Positions 15,301 through 26,700 of a stretch of 64,000 nt of DNA are shown here, one piece after another (the stretch's first letter is position 1; every line of letters starts with the position of its first letter). A program made the position numbers and the translations under genes. Origin of the DNA: Ephydatia muelleri (taxonomy: Eukaryota; Porifera; Demospongiae; Spongillida; Spongillidae); the NCBI GenBank assembly GCA_013339895.1, contig JABACO010000017.1, positions 2,376,749 to 2,440,748 on the forward strand, written 5' to 3'. The notes beneath the pieces were generated by a model, which saw only the letters and a list, made by a program, of their open reading frames with translations, was not told the DNA's origin and ran no database searches.

Positions 15301-17577
15301 CAAGTGCTTCCCCCCTGATTGTACAGAGTTGGCAGTTTGCCTGCATTTACCTCATCCTTCCAGCTATGACTGCATATGTCAAGTGCTAAAACCACTCAGT
15401 GGCACTGCAGATGAGAACGCTTCGGCACACTAATAGCAAGGCTTGCTACAGCCATTCTCTGGTACTAATGTGACAAGTTGTAAATCTTAAACTAGAATGA
15501 ATCTTATAGGCACACACAACAGATACATGTACATGTACAGTGTATACACCCATGGCCACATGCATTAGAACGTGTTCTAGATGGAGTGCTTGCTGACTCT
15601 AAACATGTCCTGATAAACATGTCACCATATTGCCTTCCACAGACGTCCTATTACTGGTAGTAATGTGAAAGTTTCAACAATAGGTCAAATTCATATTTGG
15701 CAAATTCTTTTTTTTCATATATTAAAGTACTGGAGGAACCTTATTTTAAAGCTTTAATTTATTCCTTTTGGATGTTTATGTATATAATCAGTGTGCATTA
15801 ATACTTAAAAGGGTTTGTCTGACATAATGTCAGACTAGCCCAAGATTTGATCGGACATGATCTGACATTCATAATATCACGATGGAATCAGTATTATTGT
15901 AAAAGTCCTAAGGTAAAATGCGTATGGGTTGTAATTTAAATGTATAAAACTGTAAAATTTTGAAGTAGAAAAGGCTTCAAGGAATGATGGGAGCTGACTC
16001 TTTGCAATGTAGTGAGTGAATAAGGTCTGGGAAGAAACATCAGTCTTGTAAGCAAAGCCAAGATCCACACCATGGCGCTCTTCAAGCTCGTGTAAAGCTG
16101 GGGTACTTAGAAAATCTTTCCTTAGCCATCACGTAACAAACATCAACCTTCCATCTTGTTCATCACTAGCAGAAGTGGGAACTGTGAAGATAGCAATTAC
16201 AACAATTCAATCACCATTTTGTCGTCTTTGTTAGCATATCGCAACGTAGTCAGGAAAGCATATTGTGTTCTCGCTCAAACTGTGTCTTCCGAAAGTGGGA
16301 GACTTTTCTTATAGCTCGCTGTCTGTTGTTCTCTTTTTATTAGACATGCTGTACATGTAGCTAAAGTGTGTAAAATATAGGTGTGGCCAGCCGTAATAAA
16401 CAATAATACAATATGCGCTCATGTGTAAAATTATTGTATTATGAAACTGGCAACAATAGCTATGAACTGATCGGACATAATGTCCGCAGAGAACAATAAC
16501 TGGTTGGACATATTGGTGCTTTGCTCGGATAAATGTCTATTGGCCGACCGTTATAATGCACACTGATACTAATGAGCAGAGTGGGTTACCAGAATTATTG
16601 TTTGCAAGAATGTATATATAAATGCTACTTCTCTTTCTGAATACTATAAATCATTAAGACAGCTCTAGGCTGCAATCAGGGTAGCACCATTAAGTAAAGT
16701 GTGTTCTGGGACTATAAACTAGAGTGTTAAAAAAGGCAATGTTGTGTCAAGTTGTTACATGTATGTACATGTATTAATATAACTGGAATAGCAGCCCTGT
16801 ATACATATTTTTGTTAACATTTAAATATGATTAGTTGCCACATTATACAAATCAGTATTAACAAACAACATATATTTTGTGCAATGCAAGCTACAAATAT
16901 TAAAATGATACAACACTGTACTGAGTTACACACCTGTACATTTTAAATACCCATACACTAATATTTATAATGCATCATAATCAATACTCACCCTTAGAGA
17001 CATCATAAAAATGCAGGTCACTAGTCCATCCCAAGCCAATTTGCTGAAATTCAGGATCCACAGAAAAGCTTGTAACATCATCTCCTAATGGTGGATTTAT
17101 TCGACGATAGCCATAACCACCGAAGAGCACAAGTTGACCATTCCAAACAACCATTCCTGCACCAGACTTGCATCCTGGAGTATCGCCTGTGTTTTTGCAC
17201 TCAGTCCATGTCATATTTTCAAGGTCCAGGCAACACAGTGCATTAGATCGTTCATCCACATTAATTCCACACCCACCAAATATATAAACAAATTGGCTCT
17301 TGTCATTGGCATCGGCATCAGCATTGGCATAGGCGCAGCTATAGTAAATACTAGGAAAGCCACTTTTGATTGTCTGTTTTGTCCATTTTTTTGATTGATG
17401 ATCAAATATGTATACATCCTTCCTTATATTTTCGGACATTGACTTTATGTATCCACCCCAAATGTATAATTTGTCGTCATGAATTGCTGCCACATGACCC
17501 CACCTAGCAGGGGGTTCTTGGCTGAAGATGGAGAAGAGTTCATGAGGTTCTAGAATACCATTAAGTGCAGTCGACAT
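3335..17577 (-). CDS. Kelch-repeat protein, five exons, 394 aa
   Basis: Exons on the minus strand are 17577-16992, 13309-13161, 7884-7675, 3975-3810 and 3408-3335. All introns are GT-AG, phases match at every junction (1, 0, 0, 1), and the lengths sum to 1185 nt, exactly 395 codons with stop. An in-frame stop lies 18 nt upstream of the ATG, supporting this start. Kelch motifs are visible: RWGHVAAIHDDKLYIWGGY (about residues 25-43), FVYIFGGCG, LVLFGGYGYRR, ILKIGG, AILMLGGW and AVVFGGC. The repeats span almost the whole chain, so this is a lone beta-propeller with no BTB, kinase or membrane segment. It recalls the KLHDC1/2/3 group of Kelch proteins, which can serve as ubiquitin-ligase substrate receptors; that role is only inferred. 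The introns are large (3.7 to 5.2 kb apart from the last) and full of transposon remnants. The last exon is short and ends in GTQED. Confidence 0.9.
3488..3537 (+). repeat. Half copy of a small foldback family
   Basis: The stretch with TTGAAATCTTGAAAAAACATG followed by TCCCTTTTCGTGGAAACGATCCCA closely matches 24018-24073, the right side of the foldback element at 23833-24072. It lies in the last Kelch intron. Only one arm is present. Confidence 0.7.
4440..5561 (+). mobile_element. Second decayed LINE copy, inside a Kelch intron
   Basis: Same family as the copy at 518-2607, on the opposite strand and lacking the RT core. Recognisable pieces are GLHVNLAKCELFSRRG..LGVPIGD (about 4540-4670), a middle region with KYGGLGLHSLSHQ (4903-5124), and the end region TCRHGEDVVIRCNRLRDEV..HTRPADILIAGWDRGKPAALD (5223-5480). 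The PADI..D-type residues again suggest a restriction-like endonuclease. It has frame changes and internal losses. A short duplication, GCCCAGCTGTACTGCGTGCC twice in tandem, occurs at about 4470-4513. The element is antisense to the Kelch gene that contains it. Confidence 0.8.
5562..7674. other. Kelch intron sequence, no exon seen
   Basis: Intronic, AT-rich, with a G homopolymer at 6017-6044. I found no Kelch exon or other splice-flanked coding segment here. Confidence 0.4.
6017..6044 (+). repeat. Poly(G) tract, 28 bp
   Basis: An uninterrupted G run preceded by GGGGC. Two further G runs in the window (29986 and 41589) are likewise preceded by GGGC. Confidence 0.95.
8065..8190 (+). repeat. 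Dispersed repeat, related to 12250-12360
   Basis: Both stretches share CAATCATGTAG, GAGAGAATGACAGA-like, GAACAGAGAA, GCACTTA and AGTCTATTATTAT blocks in the same order with many differences. They look like two old copies of one interspersed repeat in the same Kelch intron. Confidence 0.5.
8660..9010 (+). mobile_element. Ty3/Gypsy-like integrase remnant (fossil)
   Basis: The plus strand encodes pieces resembling the late part of a Ty3/Gypsy integrase: an SNGMVKRF block (the family consensus is like SNGLVERF) and a downstream region like the conserved segment before the chromodomain/GPY region. It is broken and short, with no LTRs visible. It lies in a Kelch intron next to an RT piece of the same broad family in the opposite orientation. 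Confidence 0.65.
9079..9440 (-). mobile_element. Ty3/Gypsy-like reverse transcriptase remnant (fossil)
   Basis: On the minus strand, weak matches to the Gypsy RT catalytic and connection regions can be read: a DIIV block near 9410 and an NRKEY..F block near 9090-9110. The copy is broken and partial. The opposite orientation to the integrase piece at 8660-9010 suggests either rearrangement or two insertions. Confidence 0.55.
9506..9600 (+). repeat. Half copy of the 55383-55647 foldback family
   Basis: AAAAACATTCTCTACGAGAAAG followed by GGCATATAGGACTGAAAAGCAA closely tracks the left arm of the palindromic element at 55383-55647. Only one arm is present here. Confidence 0.75.
9760..11488. other. 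Kelch intron sequence, no exon seen
   Basis: Open frames at 10341-11008 on both strands have no motifs or splice signals that I recognise. I treat this stretch as intron. Confidence 0.4.
11489..11970. mobile_element. Long foldback element, 207-bp arms
   Basis: A near-perfect palindrome. It starts CCCGGGAGAAAAAAACGGCG and ends with the complement. Arms are 11489-11695 and 11764-11970, 207 bp each, with a 68-bp loop. The loop holds a smaller hairpin (GATTTCGCGGG / CCCGCGAAATC). The terminal 80 bp are GC-rich (GCGCGCAATTGTGCG) against an AT-rich background. No coding capacity and no clear target-site duplication were seen. It is probably a non-autonomous DNA transposon inside a Kelch intron; the superfamily is unknown. 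Confidence 0.9.
11971..13160. other. Kelch intron sequence, no exon seen
   Basis: No splice-flanked coding segment recognised. Contains the 12250-12360 copy of the dispersed repeat also found at 8065-8190. Confidence 0.4.
13161..13309 (-). other. Kelch gene exon 2 (phase check exon)
   Basis: Minus-strand acceptor TTTGTTATTAG and donor ATG/GTAAGAAG bound a 149-nt exon encoding ETWTIQPLKTTPCAYFSF and ILKIGG. Phase 1 on entry joins SK at the end of exon 1 to ETW without loss. This shows that no exon is hidden in the 3.7-kb intron between them. Confidence 0.9.
13918..14315 (+). repeat. Dispersed repeat, copy A
   Basis: Matches 15660-15788 plus 16574-16815 in order: TGTGAAACTTTCAAAACTAGG, then CAGAGTGGGT, TTCTGGGACTA and CAGCCCTGTA blocks. 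Copy A is continuous whereas copy B is split by a 777-bp insertion. No coding potential recognised. Confidence 0.75.
14445..14577 (+). repeat. Inverted repeat, left copy (partner 19880-20008)
   Basis: About 130 bp, including GACAAGTTTGAATAGTAAAT and CTCGCAAGCCATTTATGTTT. It is nearly identical to the reverse complement of 19880-20008. The two copies lie 5.3 kb apart and flank Kelch exon 1. Confidence 0.9.
15660..16815 (+). repeat. Dispersed repeat, copy B, split by a nested element
   Basis: The left part (15660-15788) and right part (16574-16815) match copy A at 13918-14315. The insertion between them has its own inverted ends, giving a relative age order: duplication first, insertion second. 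Confidence 0.75.
15789..16565. mobile_element. Nested non-autonomous DNA transposon, TIR CAGTGTGCATTA
   Basis: This 777-bp block interrupts repeat copy B, and copy A at 13918-14315 shows the uninterrupted order. The left end reads CAGTGTGCATTAATACTT and the reverse complement of the right end reads CAGTGTGCATTATAACGG, a 12-bp perfect terminal inverted repeat. The 8 bp outside (TATATAAT and ATACTAAT) match only partly, so an 8-bp target duplication is uncertain. The CAGTG tip would suit the hAT superfamily. Sub-terminal motifs TCGGACATAATGTC and CTGACATAATGTCAG are palindromic and repeated inside. Confidence 0.75.
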
Positions 17578-20500
17578 TAGGTAAACACTGTTTCAAGTAA
17601 ATATTAGATAATCAACCAAGGCATGTACATGTATGGGACATTTAAGGCGCTTCTGCACTACCTACCGCAACCTGGATCGAATCAGCATTGAGGTCGGCAC
17701 TGGGCGATCCATATTAATTAATTAAATCCATCGACCACAATGTGGATCGATCCGCTTTGTTGTTGTTGCTAGAGCGGAAACACCTTTAAAGTGTCCAGGG
17801 ATGCTAGGGTCCAGGGGAGTCGATTCTAGCTCTTGATTTCTATGTCCAACTGATGTACATATACTATAGTATAGCAACAAAGCCATAATTTTGAACATTA
17901 TTGGTGACAGTAGAGTAACATTGTGTAATGGAACACAATTTGTGTATGTGCTCTGATGTCAGGGAACCCTTTTAAAGGTATGTATGAAACCTGGGTATTC
18001 ATGTGCATACATTACCACAGGTTGTTTGAAGAAATGTTGCCATCGTAGCCATACACGTAGAAGCAGTGACACCCAATAGACAACGTCATGATGTGATTAA
18101 CTTTGCACTCTATGTCACATGGTAACGCTCATCTGTACATTAGGAGAAGTACGCTGTCTCTAGCTTGTATTGCAGCACACATTACAAACATTACCTTACA
18201 TGTACCATGATTCACTTTGTAATGACTGAGCGCTACAACTTGTGTGATTACACATCTGGAGTACAAAATAATCAGATTGTGAAGTTGTCTATTATCATCC
18301 ACTTTAAGTGTGAATATTTAATATAGTACTAATTAGCTTACACTAGGTGATATAATTATTTTACTTAAAAATATCAACATACCTCGAAGGCTGCGATGTG
18401 CACCACATTCAGATTTGTGTGAGAGAGTGATGAGCAGGGCAAATCATAAAGCAAGTGCTTAATATAACATAAATTTCTATTGAGTTGGAAAACAACTCAT
18501 CAACATGTATAAAAGATGCCGATAAATATACATGTATTGCATTCAATATTTGTACCTGAATTGCCTTTTCATGATTTAGGGTTTTAATGGTTAATGTACA
18601 TGTATGTATAGCTCAGTGATGGGCAATAGAATCAAATGAGAATTGTTCAGAGACTATTTCAGTTAAACAATACAATCTATATCTTCATATGATAAAATCT
18701 GCTGCCTTCCGTACTTATCAAGGAATGGGTAGACAAAATGAAATCATGTCTATTAAATAAGATTATAGGAGTCTTCCTCACATTGCAGTGAATATATTGT
18801 TTAGCACCTCTGAATGGAAAACAATGCATACACAGTGGTGTTTGATACATGTATGGATGTGAGATTAGTGGTGGTCTTCAACCCATCACAAATAAATAAA
18901 AGCATTTGACTATGGTACTCTGTATATCTAAATGGCTGGGAGTTAAAATAAGGATCTTTATGAATTATTAAAAATGAGTGGTTATAAGCATGAATGAATG
19001 TGGATTCGGTCACATGATAATCTTGTTGATCTGCCAAGTGCATATATGGAAACTGATACAGTGAGTCGCTCTGCAAGTTGACAGTCAGCAATGACTCATG
19101 CTCGTGATGAGTACAGGGCCAATTTTACAAGTAATTCTATCAAAATATGATCATGATTTTATGATCTATAACTATCTAATAATCATTGAGTCTGATCCCA
19201 GTGCATGGGAGTAGAAATAATGCTCATTATCAAACTTAAATTTATATTCATACTCTATCAGTATTGTCCATGAATAAACACTTCCACCTCTAAAGTTTGG
19301 TCATGCTTAATATACTATTCTGGATCTATTATGCAAACTGAAATACATTATGTGATGTACATGTACATGCTCTTAAGTTGAAAAGAAGTGTATCCTTATT
19401 TAAGGATATGAGCATACTTAAATAAGGACGGGGATCCGGATTTTAAGCTGTTAGAACTATTGTGAATATTAAGGTACATAGACAAAGCCTGCATATCTAA
19501 AATGCTTGACCAATATGCTGGTGAAAGATGATGCATTAGGGGGTAATGTCGATCACATATACATGTATGTGCGTGCAGGTATGTTGTGTAACATCAAACA
19601 GAACTATGCACACATAGTTTCAATTACCGATAAATGAAACAATTTGCCTACAGTATATGTCAATAATTATACTGCTGGATGAATACTGTATTGTAGCTGT
19701 GATAGTAACCATAACAATGCAAACCTTGTTACACACCAATCGTATATTTACACAGAGTAAACAATACCATGTTCGTATAAACTATTTTATTGAGGGTTTT
19801 AACTACCTGTCCATAAATTGTTTCTGATGTTACGTAGACAGACAGGTCAAGTGAATGCCATTTGATAGTGATGAATATGTTTGAATAGGTAAACATAAAT
19901 GGCTTGCGAGTATCATTTTGATTAGCATGTAATAATTAGGTGGTTAAGAGACCAGATTTTAATTGTAATATTTACTATTCAAACTTGTCTTACACCAATT
20001 TTTGAATGGCATGTTGAGTACATGTGGACAGATACTAGCAAGTACAGGAGACTTTTGGAATAGTGATAGCTCCTCCCACCCAAAGTGTGGTGTGTCTGTG
20101 GTGGGTGAGTTATCCCTCAACCTTCTGCTGCGTAGTTCTCTTTAAAGTCATTATGACTGGTGTCGATAATAAGAGCCTGATTAATTTCCGGGGATCCTAT
20201 TTATGTCAATATGTTATGCATCATATTCAGGTGACTACATGGTTCACATATTATTACCACATGAAAGGTTATTGTGTTTAATTGTGATTGGGATTGTGAT
20301 AGTGGTTGTGTTTATCAACTAACGCCTTGCTGTTTGATAGATATATTCCCTGTGGTATCATCATGATTTATAGTAGAAAATAAATGCAGTCTTAATGTGA
20401 ATTAAATTATGCTAAATGTATTGATTTATTGATAATATTTCAGGCACAATAACCCAGAAAGGTAAATGATGGGATGCGCATGTACTAACTTATTTCCTGC

Positions 20501-20709
20501 TAAAGAGGCCAGACTTGACAAAACATTAGATAATACAGGTGTGACATAAAAATATACATTAATTGGACACATTAGCAAGTAGAAAATTCCATTATCAAAT
20601 TGAGATAGTAAAACATATTTCAGATTTTGCATGGCTAATATGGCTTATAGTAATATAGGATGATTAGCATGCTTGCAAACATCTTACCGTTAGAGGAATT
20701 GCAGCACCA
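17578..20709. other. Intergenic region between Kelch start and receptor 3' end
   Basis: No gene recognised. It should hold the Kelch promoter just above 17577 and the receptor 3' UTR just below 20710. Several TACATGTA palindromes occur here, together with the right copy of the 130-bp inverted repeat (19880-20008). Confidence 0.5.
19880..20008 (-). repeat. Inverted repeat, right copy (partner 14445-14577)
   Basis: The reverse complement is nearly identical to 14445-14577. The short spacing and high identity suggest two insertions of a young element, or the two ends of a larger rearranged unit. Confidence 0.9.
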
Positions 20710-23700
20710 TTAACACCCGCCTTCTAGATCTACAAAGAAGTATGGAAATAATTTAATTTTTCTTCTTGTTCATAGAAATGTAGTAAAAATCACATCGTGT
20801 TACCAACTACAGGATGACATAATTACAAACTAAAGGATGACATCATATGGTATCGGTATCTAAGCAAAACTAATTCATTGTACTATTTCCTATGCCATCT
20901 TTAACTAGTAGCAGTAATTCGAATCCTTGCGCCAAACAAAAGCTTCATTTAAAGCAAACTCAATTCAGTGGCAAAAATGTACTAGACCTCTATGAGTTAA
21001 ACATTGTTCACAATTCTTAGTTATTTAGAATACTATTCAGGAAAACAATGCTTTTTACACTTTCCACAATTGAGCCTGGGCTGGCTATGGGTTTGGTCAG
21101 AGCAGAGCACGGAACCTTTGAGTAGCCATTGCTACCCCTGGGGTGAGTTGCTTTGCCGTGGAGACTTAACCTCGGTACCAAAGTATTTAACCGTAATTTT
21201 GGTTTATTTTTCAATTGAACTGCTACACTTGCAGTGTTTAAATGCATTGTGACATTTTATATTAACTTCACAGTATATACCATTTGGCTCATAAATGTAC
21301 TGACATTGGTTTGGTTTATCGAAGTGACTTGACAGGCTCATTTTGTGGAAAAGTAATGTACACGGTCTGAAGTATTAATTATAAATAAACATTCTACCTA
21401 AATTTATATAATGGTTTTTTGTGCGTTTAAATATGGTTCAAAGTACAGTACTTAGAGAATTGTATACAATTGGACACTAGTGCATTTTAGCGACTGAATT
21501 GATTTGCCTTTAAAATGGCGTTATTAATGTTTGGCGCTACTGTAAGTCAAACAGGGTACAGAAAATACAGCAACAAGCAATACCCATCAACTTACCATTT
21601 CTAATAAACTATAACACTTTGGTGTTTATTGCAATCTGAATTGACAGGGAACTACATTTTTGCATGTGCATATGTACAGTGCACTAGTTAGCAACAAACT
21701 AACAAACTGCACAAGTTTAATTATTTTTGCAAACTAAATGTATGTTACTTATTAAAAGTATATAGGACATACCAGCATCTCCTGTGCTTGATACATTGGT
21801 ACCATGTCCTGTATTGCTGGTGCTATCATTCCCTCTGTTTGGCTGTGGAGTGGATTCTGCAGTGTCAACTAGGTGTACTCTTTGTTCTGAGGAGGTGGGA
21901 GCTATAGGGAAGGAATGGATTGGAAGGGATAGGCGATACACTTTAATTGATCGAATTGCAGATTTTACGATCGGATCAGATTAGAATAATAGCACAAAAC
22001 TGTATCCAAATATCTGATAGCCTGAGGCTGAGAAATTCTTAAGGTCGGCCTTGTTTTATATTTTAACACATTGTGCAATAAAAATGCCAAGTGAAGACGA
22101 TTTTTGTTGTCAATGTGGGAGGGATGGGAATCACGTATCTATGTTAAATAGAGAATCCATATTTGTATGGAAGAATACATTTAGGCCCCTAGGCCATCAA
22201 ATGGATAGTAGGGTGTAGATATTGCACCCAAAAGTTGTCCTATTTGAAGAAGTTGAATGTAATAGAGTTTAGTGATTGAAGAAGTGAATTTATTGAATCA
22301 GAAGAAGAATCATTGGATAATGATGTTCCAAAGGAATGACATCTTCATGCATGGGGTTTGCAGAAGTCATTACATGAAATGTAGTCTCATTACATGTTTA
22401 CATGCATTTATCTCACTCAGATTGTTCCCAAAGATTGTATCCAGGTATGAGAAGAATGCTAGCTACTTCAGATCTGATATGTTATAAAGTTCAGATTCAG
22501 ATCGTTACTGTGAATCTGATTGCTACATGTACATCAGATCAGATTCAGATATTAACCTAATTCAACAGATCAGATCCCATTTGTAATCTATATCTGATCT
22601 GTTTGAGCTTTATAAGGTAGGCATCTAAAAGGAAACAAAAGTGATGTCAAGTATGAAAGCAACATCTGTACTTTGAGCAAAGGGAGCAGGCAATAGCACA
22701 GCTATTTTTCACTGCCTATGGGAATACATAAGAACACATCATTTCCTCTTTTAAAAAAAATGCTTGACCGCTATCTCTTGCTTCTCCCACATTTCACAAT
22801 ATACTAGACACCCCAACACTCTGCTGATCACTTCTTTTATTGCCGTTTGACTGCACATAGTTATTTTCCATATAACTTGCAATAATCAATTTATGTTACT
22901 CATCATCAATTAAGTCTCATGTGACTTTACATAAGCTGTTATCCCATTGGGTCTGCCAGAATCTTGGTCAGTGTGCACGTAAACACTGACTAAAGTCACC
23001 AGATGCGTACCTTTTTACGCTTCCCTTATCCCCAAACACATGTCCTACAAATTGTTTACATAAGTACGGCTGGCTTGCAAAACTAATGGAATAGAGGATC
23101 TACCATGTGGAAAGGTGGGCATCACAGCAGTGGAAATAGTGGCAGTGGAGGTGGTGGGTGTGGCATGATGGTGGAATTATTGAGGGTGCTAGACGCTGAT
23201 GAGGTATTACATGGTGGTACAAAAATCATAGCTCATAACAAAAAATAGGTTAGATTAATTGCTGTGTCAATTAACCATTTCCAATAAACTGTTTGTTTAC
23301 CAGGAAAAAATCCAATGCAAATATTGAAACCAATAATGGTAAATAAATATAGAAAGTTTGGTGTATTTTGCACTCTGAATAGACCTGGAACTACATTTTT
23401 GCATGTACATACATGTATGTACAGTGAGAAACAAAAAATCAAATTGATTATTTTTTGCACTAAATGAATGTTTGCTTATTAAAAGTATGTAGGACATACC
23501 AGCATTACCAGAAGGGGCCGAGCTCAATTCAATATCACTTTTGGTAGCTGCTGGATTGACTTCCACACTAATGCCAGCAGGGGGTCCACTTTTTTCTGAG
23601 GAGGTAAGGGATGGGAATGTACATGTATGGAAGCATAGGAGTTACACTAGGTCCCAAGGAGTGTGATGGATAGAGCATCTCCCATGTGGAGAAGTATACA

Positions 23701-26700
23701 CAGTGGCAATAGTGGTGGTGGGTGTGGTAGTGATGGTGGAATTAGTGAGGATAGCAGAGATATTATATGGTGGTTATACATATTGTGCATGACATCCGTA
23801 AGCTGATCATATCCAAGCAGACTGTTATATATAGGATCGTTTCTGTGAAAAGGGACCTAGTGTATACATCATAAACTTTCCAGTACGCGCAATAGAAATG
23901 AAACACCAGTGTTGAAATGTTTGGCTAAGTAAAAATTCAGAGCCTGACAACTCCATGACAGATACTCCGATTCTCAGTGTGCAAGAAGCAATATGTAGAG
24001 GATTCTATAATATCAAAAAATTGAAATCTTGAAAAAACATGCGTTAGGTCCCTTTTCACTGAAACGATCCCATACGTCTAATAAGCCGTATAATAGTATG
24101 TGCAAACTCTTTATCAAAGTACACATGTACATACATACTTACTATTTCGATGTGCACGTTTATACCACAATAATACAAGGATCCCACCAATGAGGCCAAG
24201 TATTAGTAGTATGCAGACAAGGACGATACCAATAATTCCATCAATAGGAATACCTGTAGCGGAAGATGACTGACTAGCAAAAATAAGACCTCAGAGTATC
24301 CTACAATATAAAACACAATGGTGGCTAGCGTTATGATACACAAGTTAATCTTGTGTTTCAAGACCAACATAACCACAATTGCATGCACCAAAATAGTATG
24401 GCTATATTGCTTTGTGTGATTTGCTTACATTCACATGCTAATAGAACTTGAGCAGTGCTGTTCCCTACACCACAATGTACGTGCATGAAAAAGAGACCTA
24501 ATACAAATATGTTCAGTACAGAAACATACGCTTAACCCAGTGCCTTAAAAATCCGTGACAGATAGTCTGATTCTAGGAGGGTCAGTGGACATTTTAGACT
24601 TCTAGAATATTTTTTCAAAATTGGAATCTACATTAGGTCCCTCTTAGCTGCTATGATCTCATATGATAATAGAATGGCTTTAGAGACAAAATCAGTTTCA
24701 AACAGATTTCAAAGATAAATTTTTTAATTAAAAGATAATATACTCTAAATTGCAATTTCCTCCCAAAACTTTAGTACGATAACTATACTGATGAACATTT
24801 GATAATACCTGAATATGTAGAAGGTCCAGGTATAGTACACGTAGAAGCTCCAGGTAAAGCACATCCAGGCAAAGTTAAATTTACTCTGACTGCTGGTACA
24901 GTTGAAACAGTTTCATCACGTTCAACATCATAGGCCTCAGCTATGTATACACCTGTACTCAGGAGACCATTGCAAGAAGAACACAGGGACGTGCTGAATG
25001 AAGTATTCAAGGATCTTTCAATCCCTCTGCAGTATGCCGTATTGTTGGTTGCTGAGTTGATTATTTTTAGCAAACAGCCTCTTGCAAATGAGCCAGTGTT
25101 GTAAATGCATGTCAGGTTAATATCACAAATGATATCAATAATGTCAAATGTACCTAAATAAAAAAAAAACGAACAAATAATACATAAACAGGATTAAATA
25201 TTGACTCACTCATGGTGAAGGTAGAGCTGTTGTGTCCATACACATTGTATGCTGTTATGTTAATTGTGTAGAGCTTGTTAGTGGGTAAAGAAACTGCAGC
25301 AATTGTTTGATCTCCATTTGATAGAAGTGGTGTAAGGTGTGGAAATAAAAATACATCTGATCCGGATACTGCCTCCATTCTGAAATAGCACACTCCTGGT
25401 TGAGACTATTGGGTAAAATAAAGTGTTTAGGGTAAAATAAGAATTCAATAAATTATAATTATATGGAAAACTTTTACTGTCAGTTCAAAACAAAAGCTCG
25501 TAACAATTAACAAAGAGGCTGAGACAGAAGGTTACATGATAAAGCCACATGTACATGTAAATGCAATCGCACTGTCATTTTGATTTTCTTTAATACCGTA
25601 AGTTATATGATCAAATTGCTCCAATCATCTATTCATTCATAAACCAGTATAGCAAAATTGGGACAAGACTTGAGACAATGCTGCACCATTTACAAACCTC
25701 AACATCCTGGTTACATCTGAGTTATCAAATGCATGTAAGCAAGTACTTTGACAACCTTTTACATATCTAGATCAAGAAAAGCAGACCTTATTTTTTTTAC
25801 AGATACTTAATCCTGCAAGGACACTGAACAATTCAGGGCACTGAAAGGCCATGTACTGCAACAACGCTGTAATTTGATTGAATGCTACAACAAGTGATTC
25901 AAAAGTTACATGATATGACAAAGACATCATGCAAACAATTATCTCAGTTGAAATGTACATAAATCTCAGTGTATTGCAATTCATAAATAATTCTACACTT
26001 GTATACCCACGCCTTTCCCCTATCCATTGGCAGTTATATTTTCACTGATAGCATAGATTATAGGATCACATCCATGATGGTCCCAACATAAGAAGTGCTG
26101 TACTTCTTGATAATGATGGATTCAATGAAGTAGTCTGCATCTCTTTGAAACCAGGTTGAATGACTTGTTCAGGAATCATTATTTCATTATAATTAGAATG
26201 CCATGTATATGCGTAAAACAGTTAGGTATGAGGAACTGTTCCACGATGCAATTCAAATCGCTATATCACTCACAAGGTTTATGCTATCGACATTCTATTT
26301 ACACCACACCATGTTCTATCAGTAAGCATAGTTTGTTGTCTTGAACAAGCACAGTGCCGATGTTACAAGGTTCTATATCCTAGGGAATTTAAAACTGCTA
26401 CATCTTCAGGTAGGTTGTTCAAATCACTTAAAATTTGATGTGTACGCAGAGGGGTCTTGTTGCTATTGATATAATCTGTTCAATATTTTTTTTAAATTTA
26501 CCAATTACAGAGATACAGCTGTGCAAAGTATCGCGCACTTCCAGCTTGTACTTGAGGACCCAGAAAAGCGTGTCAGCAAGATTCTAAGATGACAAAATCA
26601 CAACATTCTTAGTTTCCATTTGTGTACAGGAAAAATTACTCTATTCAATCCTAAGTTATAGTTACAAAATGAAATTCCCCTAGACATTGCTGCATATGTA

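Noticed and set aside
14861-15433. Cysteine-rich frame at 14861-15160 and neighbours
   Set aside because: No signal peptide, splice support or conserved pattern; it lies in repeat-rich DNA between two dispersed repeat copies.
17134-17417. Frames antisense to Kelch exon 1
   Set aside because: The minus frame has multiple Kelch motifs and fits five-exon phasing; the others are shadows.
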